Positions 1 to 13,089 are shown, counted from the stretch's first letter. The stretch is DNA of 64,000 bases from Sipunculus nudus (GCA_026874595.1 CM049313.1:66158159-66222158), one strand, 5' to 3'. Numbers and translations: made by a program. Notes: generated by a model not told the origin, from the letters alone.

Positions 1-1162
1 GGGGCACCTATAACATTATCTCATTTCGTGAGTAATTACAAATTATCATTAAATGTTTTTATATCAATACGCGCATGTCTTTTAAGTTTTCTAATTAGTG
101 TTTGATGAATTTTGATAGGATGCTGAGCCGTGGCAGATGGCTTTAACTTTTCAGAACGGTCTCCAATTTTACATATATAGACTAATTAATGGCTTACAGG
201 GTATTGTTTAACCTGTCACTGTTAGATTTGTATTCGTTTCAAGTTTCTGAAAGTCCAAAGGTATATTTTACGTAAAGTAAAAGGTTAAGGATGTAGTGTT
301 TTTTTAAATTTGATTGCATTACTTAATTCAAATGTGTATTGTTATAATATTATAATTAGACTATGACGCTTGTGTGCCTGCCTGCCTGTGCGTTCGAATG
401 TGTTTATTATACTCATTGAATGGACGTATTTTATCAATTTTATGATCATAAATATTATAATATAATTGAAAAATGCGAAATGAAATGTAAAAAGCTAGTT
501 TATAAGTTTACTTGTTATCTAATAAAAATATGCCTAATATAAATTTGATTATCTCAAGTGGCATAACGCACGTATCACATATTAAAACCTATTGTGTACG
601 TGGGCTTAAAATAAGATTACAAAGAAGCCACAATCAATTAGCAAAGAATAAATATGCAAAACCAAACATATGAGAGCAAATAACATGCAATTGTTAACAA
701 GTAACAAGTAAAGAAATTTTCATCAATTTGATGTCCGCTAAAACGATGTTTGCAGTGGTGAAAATAGCATGCCTCTAATCTTCATTTAATCATCATTTAA
801 TCACGGTATTTAAGTTTAACGAGGGCACATAGGGCGGATTGTAATTAAGGGTCAGCTCTTTATTTGATTAAAGAGGAGGCTGTTTACGCAGCCCTGGGGC
901 AATTTCTTTAGGTTTCTTAATAGGGACTCGGTTGTAAGAGTTCATGATGAGTCATAGGAATTTAATTAAAATCTACCCATTGAACAAACTTGTTAATTAG
1001 CTCCGACCATTTTGCTGATCATTTTTCCCATCGGAACAAAGTCGATCAACTTCGCCTGCGCATAATCAAAGGGTAATCAACTACCTAGAATGAAGTTTTG
1101 TTTTTCTCTAGAATTTATAATTTTAAAGATTTAAAATAAAGGACGTTAAGAAGACGAAGAAC

Positions 1163-1166
<4 letters not shown>
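1..1166. other. AT-rich noncoding stretch, nothing recognised
   Basis: No open frame of note, no tandem array and no terminal repeats were seen. Short AT-rich runs predominate. It may be intron or intergenic DNA. Confidence 0.5.
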
Positions 1167-1205
<39 letters not shown>

Positions 1206-1265
1206 GGGAGAGAGAGAGAGAAAGAGAAAGAGAGAAAGAGAGTAAGAGGGGAAGAGAGGGAGAGA
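1167..1265. repeat. (AG)n microsatellite
   Basis: A pure AG run of about 36 bases is followed by an interrupted purine tract (GGAAGGG, AAAG, GGGGAAG) to about 1265. The Leu/Ser-rich frame across it on the minus strand is a by-product of the repeat. Confidence 0.9.
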
Positions 1266-1725
1266 TACTGATGAATACTGATAACACGTTTGATATATAA
1301 AATTCGTGATTAAAATAAAAAAAAATAATATTTGCGTTCTATTTGAATATGTGAGTGTATGAAAGAGAGTGAAAGAGATAGATGTGATTATGATGGTTAA
1401 GTTTAAGGGAATACAAAACAATAATAAGTATATCAGTTTTTAAGGAAGGGGATATAGGATATCATTCAAAAGAGGTACATGACCAAACATGAATGGAAAT
1501 ATATGACCGTGGATGAGATTTGAATCAGAAATGTTTAGTTACTATATAAGTATTTTGAAAAAGATATGACGTTAAACTTATGTAAATGTGAGGGTATGGA
1601 GGTGACATTGCCACTGTCTGTTTATTTTTAAATCTCCAAAGGTTTGACCTAGAGATAATTTTGATGTCATTCACACTAAGACGCTGTATAACACGCACAC
1701 AAATACGCGTACGTAAAATACAACC

Positions 1726-4700
1726 AAAAACTTTAGTTAAACGATAAATGAAACGACAGAAAACGAAATGGAAAACTCACACTCGGAGTGACCATCAGTT
1801 TGCATATGTTGTTAAAGTTTAGTTTAACGATAAATGATGCTACAGAAAACGAAAAACTCACACTCAGAGTGACCATCAGTTTGCATATGTTATTAAAGTT
1901 TAGTTTAACGATAACTGATGCTACAGAAAACGAAAAACTCACACACAGAGTGACCATCAGTTTGCATATGTTGTTAAAGTTTAGTTTAACGATAACTGAT
2001 GCTACAGAAAACGAAAAACTCGTACTCAGAGTGACCATCAGTTTGCATATGTTGTTAAAGTTTAGTTTAACAATAAATGATGCTACAGAAAACGAAAAAC
2101 TCACACTCAGAGTGACCATCAGTTTGCATATGTTGTTAAAGTTTAGTTTAACGATAAATGATGCTACAGAAAACGAAAAACTCACACTCGGAGTGACCAT
2201 TAGTTTGCATATGTTGTTAAAGTTTAGTTTAACGATAAATGATGCTACAGAAAACGAAAAACTCACACTCAGAGTGACCATCAGTTTCCATATGTTGTTA
2301 AAGTTTAGTTTAACGATAAATGATGCTACAGAAAACGAAAAACTCACACTCCGAGTGACCATCAGTTTGCATAAGTTGTTAAAGTTTAGTTCATGATAAC
2401 TGATGCTACAGAAAACGAAAAACTCACACTCAGAGTGACCATCAGTTTGCATATGTTGTTAAAGTTTAGTTTAACGATAACTGATGCTACAGAAAACGAA
2501 AAACTCACACTCAGAGTGACCATCAGTTTGCATATGTTGTTAAAGTTTAGTTTAACGATAACTGATGCTACAGAAAACGAAAAACTCACACTCAGAGTGA
2601 CCATCAGTTTGCATATGTTGTTAAAGTATAGTTAAGGATAAATGATGCTACAGAAAACGAAAAACTCACACTCAGAGTGACCATCAGTTTGCATATGTTG
2701 TTAAAGTATAGTTAAGGATAAATGATGCTACAGAAAACGAAAAACTCACACTCAGAGTGACCATCAGTTTGCATATGTTGTTAAAGTTTAGTTTAACGAT
2801 AACTGATGCTACAGAAAACGAAAAACTCGTACTCAGAGTGACCATCAGTTTGCATATGTTGTTAAAGTTTAGTTTAACGATAAATGATGCTACAGAAAAC
2901 GAAAAACTCACACTCAGAGTGACCATCAGTTTGCATATGTTGTTAAAGTTTAGTTTAACGATAAATGATGCTACAGAAAACGAAAAACTCACACTCAGAG
3001 TGACCATCAGTTTGCATATGTTGTTAAAGTTTAGTTTAACGATAAATGATGCTACAGAAAACGAAAAACTCACACCCAGAGTGACCATCAGTTTGCATAT
3101 GTTGTTAAAGTTTAGTTTAACGATAAATGATGCTACAGAAAACGAAAAACTCACACCAAGAGTGACCATCAGTTTGCATATGTTGTTAAAATTTAGTTTA
3201 ACGATAAATGATGCTACAGAAAACGAAAAACTCACACTCAGAGTGACCATCAGTTTGCAGATGTTGTTAAAGTTTAGTTTAACGATAAATGATGCTACAG
3301 AAAACGAAAAACTCACACTCAGAGTGACCATCAGTTTGCATATGTTGTTAAAGTTTAGTTTAACGATAACTGATGCTACAGAAAACAAAAAACTCACACT
3401 CAGAGTGACCATCAGTTTGCATATGTTGTTAAAGTTTAGTTTAACGATAACTGATGCTACAGAAAACGAAAAACTCGTACTCAGAGTGACCATCAGTTTG
3501 CATATGTTGTTAAAGTTTAGTTTAACGATAAATGATGCTACAGAAAACGAAAAACTCACACTCAGAGTGACCATCAGTTTGCATATGTTGTTAAAGTTTA
3601 GTTTAACGATAAATGATGCTACAGAAAACGAAAAACTCACACTCAGAGTGACCATCAGTTTGCATATGTTGTTAAAGTTTAGTTTAACGATAAATGATGC
3701 TACAGAAAACGAAAACTCACACTCAGAGTGACCATCAGTTTGCATATGTTGTTAAAGTTTAGTTTAACGATAAATGATGCTACAGAAAACGAAAAACTCA
3801 CACTCAGAGTGACCATCAGTTTGCATATGTTGTTAAAGTTTAGTTTAACGATAAATGATGCTACAGAAAACGAAAACTCACACTCAGAGTGACCATCAGT
3901 TTGCATATGTTGTTAAAGTTTAGTTTAACGATAAATGATGCTACAGAAAACGAAAAACTCACACTCAGAGTGACCATCAGTTTGCATATGTTGTTAAAGT
4001 TTAGTTTAACGATAAATGATGCTACAGAAAACGAAAAACTCACACCCAGAGTGACCATCAGTTTGCATATGTTGTTAAAATTTAGTTTAACGATAAATGA
4101 TGCTACAGAAAACGAAAAACTCACACTCAGAGTGACCATCAGTTTGCATATGTTGTTAAAATTTAGTTTAACGATAAATGATGCTACAGAAAACGAAAAA
4201 CTCACACTCAGAGTGACCATCAGTTTGCATTTGTTGTTAAAGTTTAGTTTAACGATAAATGATGCTACAGAAAACGAAACACTCACACTCAGAGTGACCA
4301 TCAGTTTGCATATGATGTTAAAGTTTAGTTTAACGATAAATGATGCTACAGAAAACGAAACACTCACACTCAGAGTGACCATCAGTTTGCATATGTTGTT
4401 AAAGTTTAGTTTAACGATAAATGATGCTACAGAAAACGAAAAACTCACACTCAGAGTGACCATCAGTTTGCATATGTTGTTAAAGTTTAGTTTAACGATA
4501 AATGATGCTACAGAAAACGAAACACTCACACTCAGAGTGACCATCAGTTTGCATATGATGTTAAAGTTAAGTTTAACGATAACTGATGCTACAGAAAACG
4601 AAACACTCACACTCAGAGTGACCATCAGTTTGCATGTGTTGTTAAAGTTTAGTTTAACGATAAATGATGCAACAGAAAACGAAAAACTCACACTCAGAGT

Positions 4701-5850
4701 GACCATCAGTTTGCATATGTTGTTAAAGTTTAGTTTAACGATAAATGATGCTACAGAAAACGAAAAACTCACACTCAGAGTGACCATCAGTTTGCATATG
4801 TTGTTAAAGTTTAGTTTAACGATAACTGATGCTACAGAAAACGAAAAACTCACACTCAGAGTGACTATCAGTTTGCATATGTTGTTAAAGTTTAGTTTAA
4901 CGATAAGTGATGCTACAGAAAACGAAAAACTCACACTCAGAGTGACCATCAGTTTTCATATGTTGTTAAGGTTTAGTTTATCGATAACTGATGCTACAGA
5001 AAACGAAAAACTCACACTCAGAGTGACCATCAGTTTGCATATGTTGTTAAAGTTTAGTTTAACGATAAATTATGCTACAGAAAACGAAAAACTCACACCC
5101 AGAGTGACCATCAGTTTCCATATGTTGTTAAAGTTTAGTTTAACGATAAATGATGCTACAGAAAACGAAAAACTCACACTCAGAGTGACCATCAGTTTGC
5201 ATATGTTGTTAAAGTTTAGTTTAACGATAAATGATGCTACAGAAAACGAAACACTCACACTCAGAGTGACCATCAGTTTGCATATGTTGTTAAAGTTTAG
5301 TTTAACGATAAATGATGCTACAGAAAACGAAAAACTCACACTCAGAGTGACCATCAGTTTGCATATGTTGTTAAAGTTTAGTTTTAACGATAACTGATGC
5401 TACAGAAAACGAAAAACTCACACTCAGAGTGACCATCAGTTTGCATGTGTTGTTAAAGTTTAGTTTAACGATAAATGATGCTACAGAAAACGAAAAACTC
5501 ACACTCAGAGTGATCATCAGTTTGCATGTGTTGTTAAAGTTTAGTTTAACGATAAATGATGCTACAGAAAACGAAAAACTCACACTCAGAGTGACCATCA
5601 GTTTGCATGTGTTGTTAAAGTTTAGTTTAACGATAAATGATGCTACAGAAAACGAAAAACTCACACACAGAGTGACCATCAGTTTGCATATGTTGTTAAA
5701 GTATAGTTAACGATAAATGATGCTACAGAAAACGAAAAACTCACACTCAGAGTGACCATCAGTTTGCATATGTTGTTAAAGTTTAGTTTTAACGATAAAT
5801 GATGCTACAGAAAACGAAAAACTCACCCTCAGAGTGACCATCAGTTTGCT
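1726..5850. repeat. 81-bp minisatellite, about 50 tandem units
   Basis: The landmark GACCATCAG recurs every 81 bases, for example at 1871 and 1952, for about 4.1 kb. Most units differ by only a few substitutions. Marker variants include GTACTC for ACACTC, GAAACACTC for GAAAAACTC, and ACACCC. A few units are a base or a few bases short, which shifts the frame. Each unit carries two small inverted repeats: CACTC-A-GAGTG, and GTTAAA with TTTAAC around a 6-base loop. Because 81 is divisible by 3 and the consensus lacks stops in one frame on each strand, long open frames arise on both strands (up to 502 codons on plus and 362 on minus, each a 27-residue repeat). I take these as by-products: no splice context, no flanking coding sequence, and both strands are equally open. 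Confidence 0.95.
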
Positions 5851-6400
5851 TATAGTAAATGATGCAACCGAAAAAAAATGAAAGACTCCACAATCGGTGT
5901 GACAATCAGTTTGCTTACGTTGTTAAACTATAGTTAAACGATAAATGATGCTACAGAAAACGAAAAACTCACACTAGGAGTGACCATCAGTTTGCTTATG
6001 TTTGTTGTTTTAAACCAACATGTTAGTTACACAGAGCTGATAACCAATTGAAAAATTGAGATCAATGTAACACCAGTCCTTACTGTTATACGAGGAGAGG
6101 AATTGATATAGGACTGTGCCCTGTTTTCCAATCCTCATTGCTTTGCAATAAATTTTGTTTAAACCAAACTATAGTTTAACGATAAATGATGCTACAGAAA
6201 ACAAAAAAACTCACACCATGAATGACCATTAGTTTGCTTATTTTGTTAAACTTTTAATTAGTTTAACCATAAATGATGTGACAGAAAACAAAACAAAAAC
6301 TCAAACTCGGAGTGACCATCAGTTTGCTTATGTTAGTTAGACAGAGCTGATAACCAATTGAAAAAATGAGATCAAGGTAACACCAGTCCTTTTTGTTAAT
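5851..6400. repeat. Degenerate edge of the 81-bp array with a duplicated flank
   Basis: Diverged units continue past the clean array (near 5880-5990, 6170-6240 and 6255-6330) with extra bases and altered spacing. A non-unit segment containing CAGAGCTGATAACCAATTG occurs twice, near 6032 and 6343. So a composite of array unit plus flank was itself duplicated. The edge is much more diverged than the core, as expected if homogenisation acts mainly inside an array. Confidence 0.75.
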
Positions 6401-6471
6401 AAGTAACCATTACATAGGCGAGTAAAGGTTAGTGACGAAACATCGACCACCATTTATACATATGTATATAA

Positions 6472-6474
<3 letters not shown>

Positions 6475-6534
<60 letters not shown>
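6475..6534. repeat. (AT)n microsatellite
   Basis: About 60 bases of uninterrupted AT dinucleotide. Confidence 0.95.
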
Positions 6535-6536
<2 letters not shown>

Positions 6537-7002
6537 TGTGGAAATTCGGCTGCTATTTTATGAAATGAACTGCCTAGTCTCAACAGCGATTCATTTTCCT
6601 TTTTCGCTTTAAAGAACCATTTAAGACTTATCTTGTAAAACAGCCATATTTTAATTGATTGTATGTATGTTTGCAGTAGTTTCTATTCTTACTAGGTACA
6701 TATTTTACGTACTGTACAGACACATAGATAATGTTATAAGATATAAATAGGGCGCTTTAGAAATGCTGCATAAGCGCCCCTTCACACTCGGATGAAGACA
6801 TTGAATACCGCGCTGTTTCCTGAGAATTATCAACGAACGCAGCGGGGACGTGGTCAAAATAGTAAAATATACAGGTTCAAGTTGCTTAATTCACTAAATC
6901 CCTGTCAAGGGATCACTGCGTCTAACCGTTAACACTTATTTCTTACCACGCGCATGATTACGCACCCACCACGTTCAAATACATCGCACAACACATATAC
7001 GA
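6535..7002. other. Noncoding, nothing recognised
   Basis: Unique-looking sequence between the AT run and the TCGTAGG-rich block. No gene, tRNA or terminal repeat was recognised. Confidence 0.4.
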
Positions 7003-7560
7003 CAGGTCTGCGACAGAAAACTGGGGAAATTCCTTGGACAGTCGAAGGTGTATCGTACGAAATTGGGATGTTTTGCGAGTAAAAACTGTCGCAGACACTT
7101 GTCTTAGAATTTTGAACATGCTCAATTATATTTAGCCTGGTAGGTTATTCTTTACGTCAGGCTGATCTCGTAGGTCTGTCGTAGGATGCTTTACGACTGT
7201 GTTACGATAGACCTACGACTTTCGTAGGATTTTATTGGTTAATTCAGGTTCTAAGAATCGTAGGACTTTATCCGACAGCCCAACGATTGCCGCACGTTCT
7301 ACCTTCCCTACGAATGTTCTACCGTCTAAAGGTCATTCCTGCGACCGCCGTAGGTTTGTCTTTGGACTATAATTCTATCCTACGGCTGTTGTAGGAAGAG
7401 CGTACGATTATACTTAAACATCCTTGACTAATTTTTCCACGACAGTCGTACAACATATATTTTATATGTGAACGCTTCCAAAACGTACGACGATTCCATC
7501 TGTCGTAGCCCTAATGTAATCGTACGACAGTCAAAATCGTTGTATTTTGTGACTGGGCTT
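7003..7560. repeat. TCGTAGG/CCTACGA-rich block, probable MITE-like repeat
   Basis: The heptamer TCGTAGG, its complement CCTACGA and close variants (TCGTACG, CCTACGG, CTACGAA) recur more than a dozen times in both orientations, densest from 7165 to 7540. Paired motifs form many short hairpins, for example ACCTACGACTTTCGTAGGA near 7210. Clear terminal inverted repeats and a target duplication were not found, so the boundaries are approximate. No coding frame is present. A non-autonomous DNA transposon with internal palindromic motifs is the best explanation, but it is inferred. Confidence 0.5.
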
Positions 7561-8431
7561 TAGCAGCAAAAAAAACGTAAAGCTATATTAATGCGTGTTT
7601 CTGCAACGTGGAGTAGACTTATCACGGCCATAGCACATACATTGACAGGTCGTAGTGACAACTTTATTGCAATTTAGAAACTGAAAGAGTTATACCTGCC
7701 AAGGTTTGACAAGGGCGCGGGGATGCCACATGGAAGTATTCCCAGGTCAGGGAAGAGGCAAGAATCTATATACAGGGAGAGTTTGGTGGCAACAAGAAGT
7801 GTATCGGGCAAAATGTAGAGGGGAACAATGCTTTTTCGATCCACAGTAAAATTCCTAAGTTTTAACCGGAAGCCTGACTCCACATGTATCGATATCAAGT
7901 TATAATCGGTAAAGACGGCACCTTTGACGCAAAACAGCAGCTTTTGTTGACATCTTAAATATTCAACTGCATTCCTATTACGTTGTTTATGTGCTTACCG
8001 TTTCCACTAATTTTTGAGAGGTCGAGTGTAAATGGGTTTAATAATGTTATTATTATATTACTAGGCGTATTTTAATAGTACTTGGAATCTATAGAAAAAC
8101 AATAGCAAAACAGCAGCTTTTGTTTCTGACATTTAAAACATTCAGTCTCATTAGGTTCTTAGCTATTTTTTTAAAAGAAAAAATTAAGCATTCTATCAGA
8201 CACCAGTTTAAAACAATTATATGAACATCAAGATATGGTGGTCTCGATGTTCGTGTATAACACCCGTCTATTTTCTTTCAACATGCACCCGTTTATGCCA
8301 CCGTACTTGATATATTAACGTTATATGACAGCTTGAAATATTCACGAAAAGCGTCTGGCTTTAATGTTTTACAAGTCACACGATCATGTTCAAGTGTCCT
8401 ATAATTTATTTACTAGATTATATTGAGTATA

Positions 8432-8434
<3 letters not shown>
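7561..8434. other. Noncoding, nothing recognised
   Basis: Two short similar phrases (CAAAACAGCAGCTTTTGTT near 7930 and 8107) form a small direct repeat about 177 bases apart. No gene is supported. Confidence 0.4.

Positions 8435-8496
<62 letters not shown>
8435..8496. repeat. (AT)n microsatellite
   Basis: About 60 bases of AT dinucleotide, ending in TTATAT. Confidence 0.95.
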
Positions 8497-8501
<5 letters not shown>

Positions 8502-9865
8502 CTGGCTTGTTTGGACAACGGTATGGCTAATTTCTGAAATAAATCTCTGAGAGAGAAAGAGAGAGAGCTTTCACTCCAAAGAAATTAGGACAAGAATATT
8601 GGGTTATTGCTCTTATAAAAATTCTGCATTAATTTACATAGAGGCAAAATGGTATGAACATTCCATCAATAGTATTCAAATTAGCAGCTGTCTTTGATTT
8701 CCACTGGACCGAAAACTTCTTGCCCCATCGTGCTTTTTTTTATTAGAACAAGTCAAATACATAAAACTTCATATTCCCTGTGATTTAAGCTACCTGAGAA
8801 TATGGCATATGGACCCACAGCCAACAGATCTAGAGTTATAGCCATCATCTTCACTCAAAGTAAAGGCTGTTGACCTCGAATAAAGAGAAAATACACACAG
8901 TTCTCAATCTTTCATGCCGGCAGGACTGGTCCATGATTACTAATCTGGTAAACGGATATTACAATATCGGGATTTCCGAGGTTTCATCAATAATTCATGA
9001 TATAAAAACCAATAACCACGGAGCTGTGAACCATGTATTTTATGCCTTGCTGATGAGAGTTCTGTCAACGAGGTTTGAGTGAGTGATAAACTTATTGAAA
9101 AAATGTCATTCACTGAAAATGGGACTTTGTAATTGGATATAACCGTTAAAAATACATTTAACTCTTTCTAATATAAATTATCTTAAAACCATTACCATAA
9201 TAGCCGGAACGACAGTGATTTTTTAGTACCTGGCTTAAATTTGATAAAGACGCAAGAATGTGTATGTGTTTGAAAATTATGAAATATATTCAAAACAAAT
9301 TATTAAACATTCCGCATTCTGCTCAAGTAAAAAAAATGTAGCCTGTACTGAACAAAATATTTTTTTATTATTTTATAAACATTAATTATTTTTCATAGTA
9401 ACTGAATAACTGGTGGCAAGTAAATTTAGATTCGAAAACGTTGTGTTTTGCCTGTAAAAATCGATAAGTTTCCTTTCTCAGCAGCTTATTCATGTTTACG
9501 TAGATTAAGAAAACACAAGATCAATATGACTAGTACATGACGCGTTGATGGCTGCTCTTGGGAAAACTTGAAGTCCTTTTAGAAGGTCTATTGTTGGAAC
9601 GCACTACAATTATATTGGGTTTCATGACCAATCCATAAAGTAGCTGAGGAATTTCTTCTGTCTTCCATTTCCTTGACCAAATATTACGTTAATCTGAAAA
9701 AAAAACCCGCGAGGGAGATTAACTTGGTAATAAAAATACTCCTGATATAAAATATGTATTACGATAATAATGACAATAAATACAAAATATAATTATAGTA
9801 ATAAAAATATTAAATTAATTAATTAATTGAGTAACACCTAAGAAGAATAAAAATTGAGAAATCAA
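8497..9865. other. Noncoding, nothing recognised
   Basis: A short GA tract lies near 8550-8568. The 70-codon frame at 8870-9082 has no recognisable similarity and no splice or promoter context. I do not call it a gene. Confidence 0.4.
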
Positions 9866-9966
9866 AAAAGTAAGTTCATTAGACGTTCTACGGGAATTTT
9901 CCAGAAGTATTAATGATAATATTAATTATTGCTAGTACTACGTATCGGAAGGAAACATAATAAATT
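9866..9966 (+). repeat. Diverged direct duplicate, copy 1
   Basis: Shares an ordered series of blocks with 10552-10655: AAAGTAAGTTCATTAGA, CTACGGG, AGAAGTATTAATGATAATA and TATCGGAAG, against slightly altered counterparts. The AAT/AAC-rich simple sequence after each copy is also similar. Confidence 0.6.
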
Positions 9967-10039
9967 ATACACGTGTACTAATAATTATTACGTTTATCAA
10001 TACATCGGCTACTTATATCTCTTAAAATAATAATTGTAT

Positions 10040-10185
10040 TGTTATTAATAATAGTAATAATCAAAATAAAAAAAAAATAATAATAATAACAGTTACAGAA
10101 ATAAAAAAAATAATTACAACAACAAAAGCAGCAACAACACAAAATCAATATTAATAATAACAGCAATGATAATAATGATAAAGAA
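10040..10185. repeat. AAT/AAC-rich low-complexity tract
   Basis: Interrupted AAT, AAC and poly-A runs. Apparent reading frames here are products of trinucleotide repetition. Confidence 0.8.
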
Positions 10186-10551
10186 TTTCAGGGATGACGC
10201 GGTTAATGCTTGAATCAAGACAGACACAGCAAGGCAGACATTTATAACAGCGTAGGGCATTAAAGATTAAAGGTCTTACAGAACAAGCAGCGGCAGTAAG
10301 CCAGGTTATTCCTCTATAAGACCCGAGTCTCGCCACAGAATCACACAACCATTATACGGGATCAACATCGGATGGTCCATGTAAGGTACAGAATATCTTA
10401 TAAGCCACCCTGTGGCTGGTTCCCCAGAACAATGAAACACCGAGTATATGAGCATAAACAATGTGACACCTTAAATGAACACCAGACAGTGTCTCACACC
10501 AATTTAATTACCAACTTAATTGAGAAATACACAAGAAAAGAAAAAAGAGAC

Positions 10552-10655
10552 ATAAAGTAAGGTTCATTAGATTGCTACGGGGACTTTCTAAAAGTATTAA
10601 CGATAATATTAATATCATTTTGATAACAACGTGTCGGAAGAAATAATAATAAAAT
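10552..10655 (+). repeat. Diverged direct duplicate, copy 2
   Basis: Counterpart of 9866-9966, about 690 bases downstream in the same orientation. The 370 bases between the two are slightly richer in GC and contain no gene I recognise. Confidence 0.6.
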
Positions 10656-10734
10656 AGTTGATTAGTTCACTTATAATGTTACTTTTATTGCTACAACAGC
10701 TGCTACTACCTCTTACAACAAAAACAATAATAAC

Positions 10735-10770
10735 AGTGGCATATCCTGGATCTAAAAATAAACGGGGCGC
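10735..10770 (+). mobile_element. Degenerate MITE terminus (CAGTGGCGGATCC type)
   Basis: CAGTGGCATATCCTGGATCT matches the left end of the MITE at 58298 (CAGTGGCGGATCCAGGATTT) with a few changes. The sequence then runs directly into a TA microsatellite, so only one end is visible. Confidence 0.45.

Positions 10771-10842
<72 letters not shown>
10771..10842. repeat. (TA)n microsatellite
   Basis: TA dinucleotides interrupted by two TACATA phrases. Further TATA-rich sequence continues to about 10890. Isoleucine/tyrosine frames over it are not genes. Confidence 0.95.
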
Positions 10843-10890
10843 GAATATACTCAATATAATCTAGTAATGTATATATGTATATATATTTAT

Positions 10891-11454
10891 AAATACTAAT
10901 AAATGAATTTTTTAATTTATATTGATGGACCACAAAGCCAAATTAGTAGGAAGCAAGCATATTTGAACTTGTATGAACACACTGTGTGTCTGTAAAATTG
11001 TCTCCTACTAAACATATGAAATATTGTTAGTTCGTGAATTATTATTATGATTATTATTAGTAATTTTGTAAGGTATCAAACTCAAGTTGTAAATTATGTT
11101 CACCGCGAGGCCCTCATCTATATAAAATGCATTATTTGAACAACAGAAAAATACTTGAATCAATAAGTGTAGTGTTGTAACGTACGTAATTGTAATTTTT
11201 TAGTAGAAGATGGTCAGCACACATGTTAAAGAACTAAAATGGATTAACTTTTATAAGTCATTGAATCTGTCAAAGGTGACTGCATCTATTTTTCATGTGA
11301 AGCTCCTGATAATGAATTCCATGATATAGGTCTTTCGTGGATAGATTATATTTGCAGCATAACACTTGCCAGTATAGTTGATTGGCATAAACTATTGGCA
11401 TAAGTGTTAGCAGAATCAAAAAGTTCACAGTCTGTAAACTCCTTAACAGAATTA
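10891..11454. other. Noncoding, nothing recognised
   Basis: AT-rich sequence without a supported gene or a repeat boundary. Confidence 0.4.
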
Positions 11455-11515
11455 AAGGAGGGGGAGGGGGGTGTACACCCCTTTGCGCCCCCTATAAGTA
11501 CGCCCCTTTAATAAG
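11455..11515 (-). mobile_element. Possible hAT-type MITE end
   Basis: The minus strand reads GGGGCGTACTTATAGGGGGC followed by a G-rich stretch, like the AGGGGCG termini of hAT-derived MITEs and the better-supported element at 19936. The partner end was not found. Confidence 0.35.
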
Positions 11516-13089
11516 AATAAGAATAATAAGAATGATATATTATTATTGTTATTATTATTATTAATTACAACATCATTAATACTAATGATAGCAGAAATTT
11601 CAACTACAAAATAAGCAACAGAATAAAAAAGACAACTTGAGCACAAGAGATTACCTAATTAACCATTTACTCATGATTTCTACTGAAGATGACCAATCAA
11701 GTAATAATCAGAAATAAATTTGAGATTTGCAGGGCATCATTTGCAAAATGGACCTTGAAAAAATTTACTTACCGATGCTATCTTTATTTGTATATGGATG
11801 TTTTTATTTCTTATTATACTTTTTCCTATATATCTCTTATTATTATCATAATTTATACCATAACCATCATAAAACTCTGCGGTTCCGGGGGTTAAACTAG
11901 TACTGTGTTAGTTTTTTTTTTCACCAGACATTTGGAAAAATCACACTTCACTTTCCTTGTAAAGACGGCAGATACTTTCAAGGAAACGTTAAACAGTAAC
12001 ATTCGGTTGTTCTATTTCCAACCTCCGATTTCATTTATATATGTTACAGGATAGCCAACAGAATTACATGGCATGCAGCAAACTCCGTAAAGGGTGGTGG
12101 GGTCTATATGCAAAGTGTTTGGTGGATATTAACAATAAATGATCTAATTCTTGTTCCAATTATACGATGATTAACACTTCCTCAGGAGTATCAAAACTGG
12201 AAACACCTAGTAATTATCTCTTAATTATCTCTCCAACGGTCGCTCAGCCATCTATGGAGTGGCGGGAAAATGGAGTTAACCAATGTTATGAACCTTTAAA
12301 TCAGTTTTATTATAATCAACCTTTAAATTATTGGAAAATTTTTCAGTGAACGGTTTTAAGGTCAGTTGTAACCGAGAGATGATAATCAAAACGGAAATTT
12401 CAATTTACTCATCACATCAAAAATACTCCTAAAAGCTAAAATAGGGTTGTGTTCCAATTATTTTTAATATCCTTCGACTGCATGTACCAGCTTAATCTGT
12501 TTTTAAATCATATTCGTTCTATACTCCATCGCCATATAAAATTTCAGTCTGTGACTCTTCCCCTCCTTTTAATGAACTGATGCGGGGTGATGACGGATCG
12601 TTTATGACTATAGAGAGCTATGCAGCGCCAGGGTATCATTTTTCTATCTAATTTCGTAAAGTAAATCTTATGTAAATATGATGAAGAGACCAATCATCAT
12701 TTTATCCTATTAACTGGCATTTTGTTATTATATAACACGTGTGACTGAAGATTTTTCCCCCAACGTAAGTCCGAGTTTTTTCCCTTTTTATTAACAGATT
12801 AATTGAAATATTAATTAAACCTTTCCACTAGAATTTTCCACTGCATTCTTTAGCTGCGTTTTGGTCCACTGAGGTAGCATTGTGAAATCCATTATAATCA
12901 GTAGCTTATCCATAAAGATAGAGAATGTTTATTATATCAAATGTTTCGTTTCATCCTAATTCTCCTCAGTAAACTCAGACGTCAGTTCATCGGTTAGAAA
13001 GAAAAACAAAGAAATGTAAGACTCGACTGGAGACTATTAAGGGGACGTTAGACTCGACGTCAGCAGTTTTCGTTTAATTATTATGATTG
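11516..13089. other. Noncoding, nothing recognised
   Basis: Contains AAT-rich simple sequence near 11520-11580 and otherwise unique AT-rich DNA. No gene is supported. Confidence 0.4.

Noticed and set aside
3889-5397. 502-codon plus-strand open frame (27-residue repeat)
   Set aside because: It is the 81-bp minisatellite read in frame; the minus strand is equally open and no exon signals flank it.
1726-5850. CRISPR-like array
   Set aside because: Units are contiguous 81-bp copies with no unique spacers and the genome is eukaryotic.
10615-10933. Ile/Tyr-rich frames on both strands
   Set aside because: Translations of a (TA)n microsatellite.
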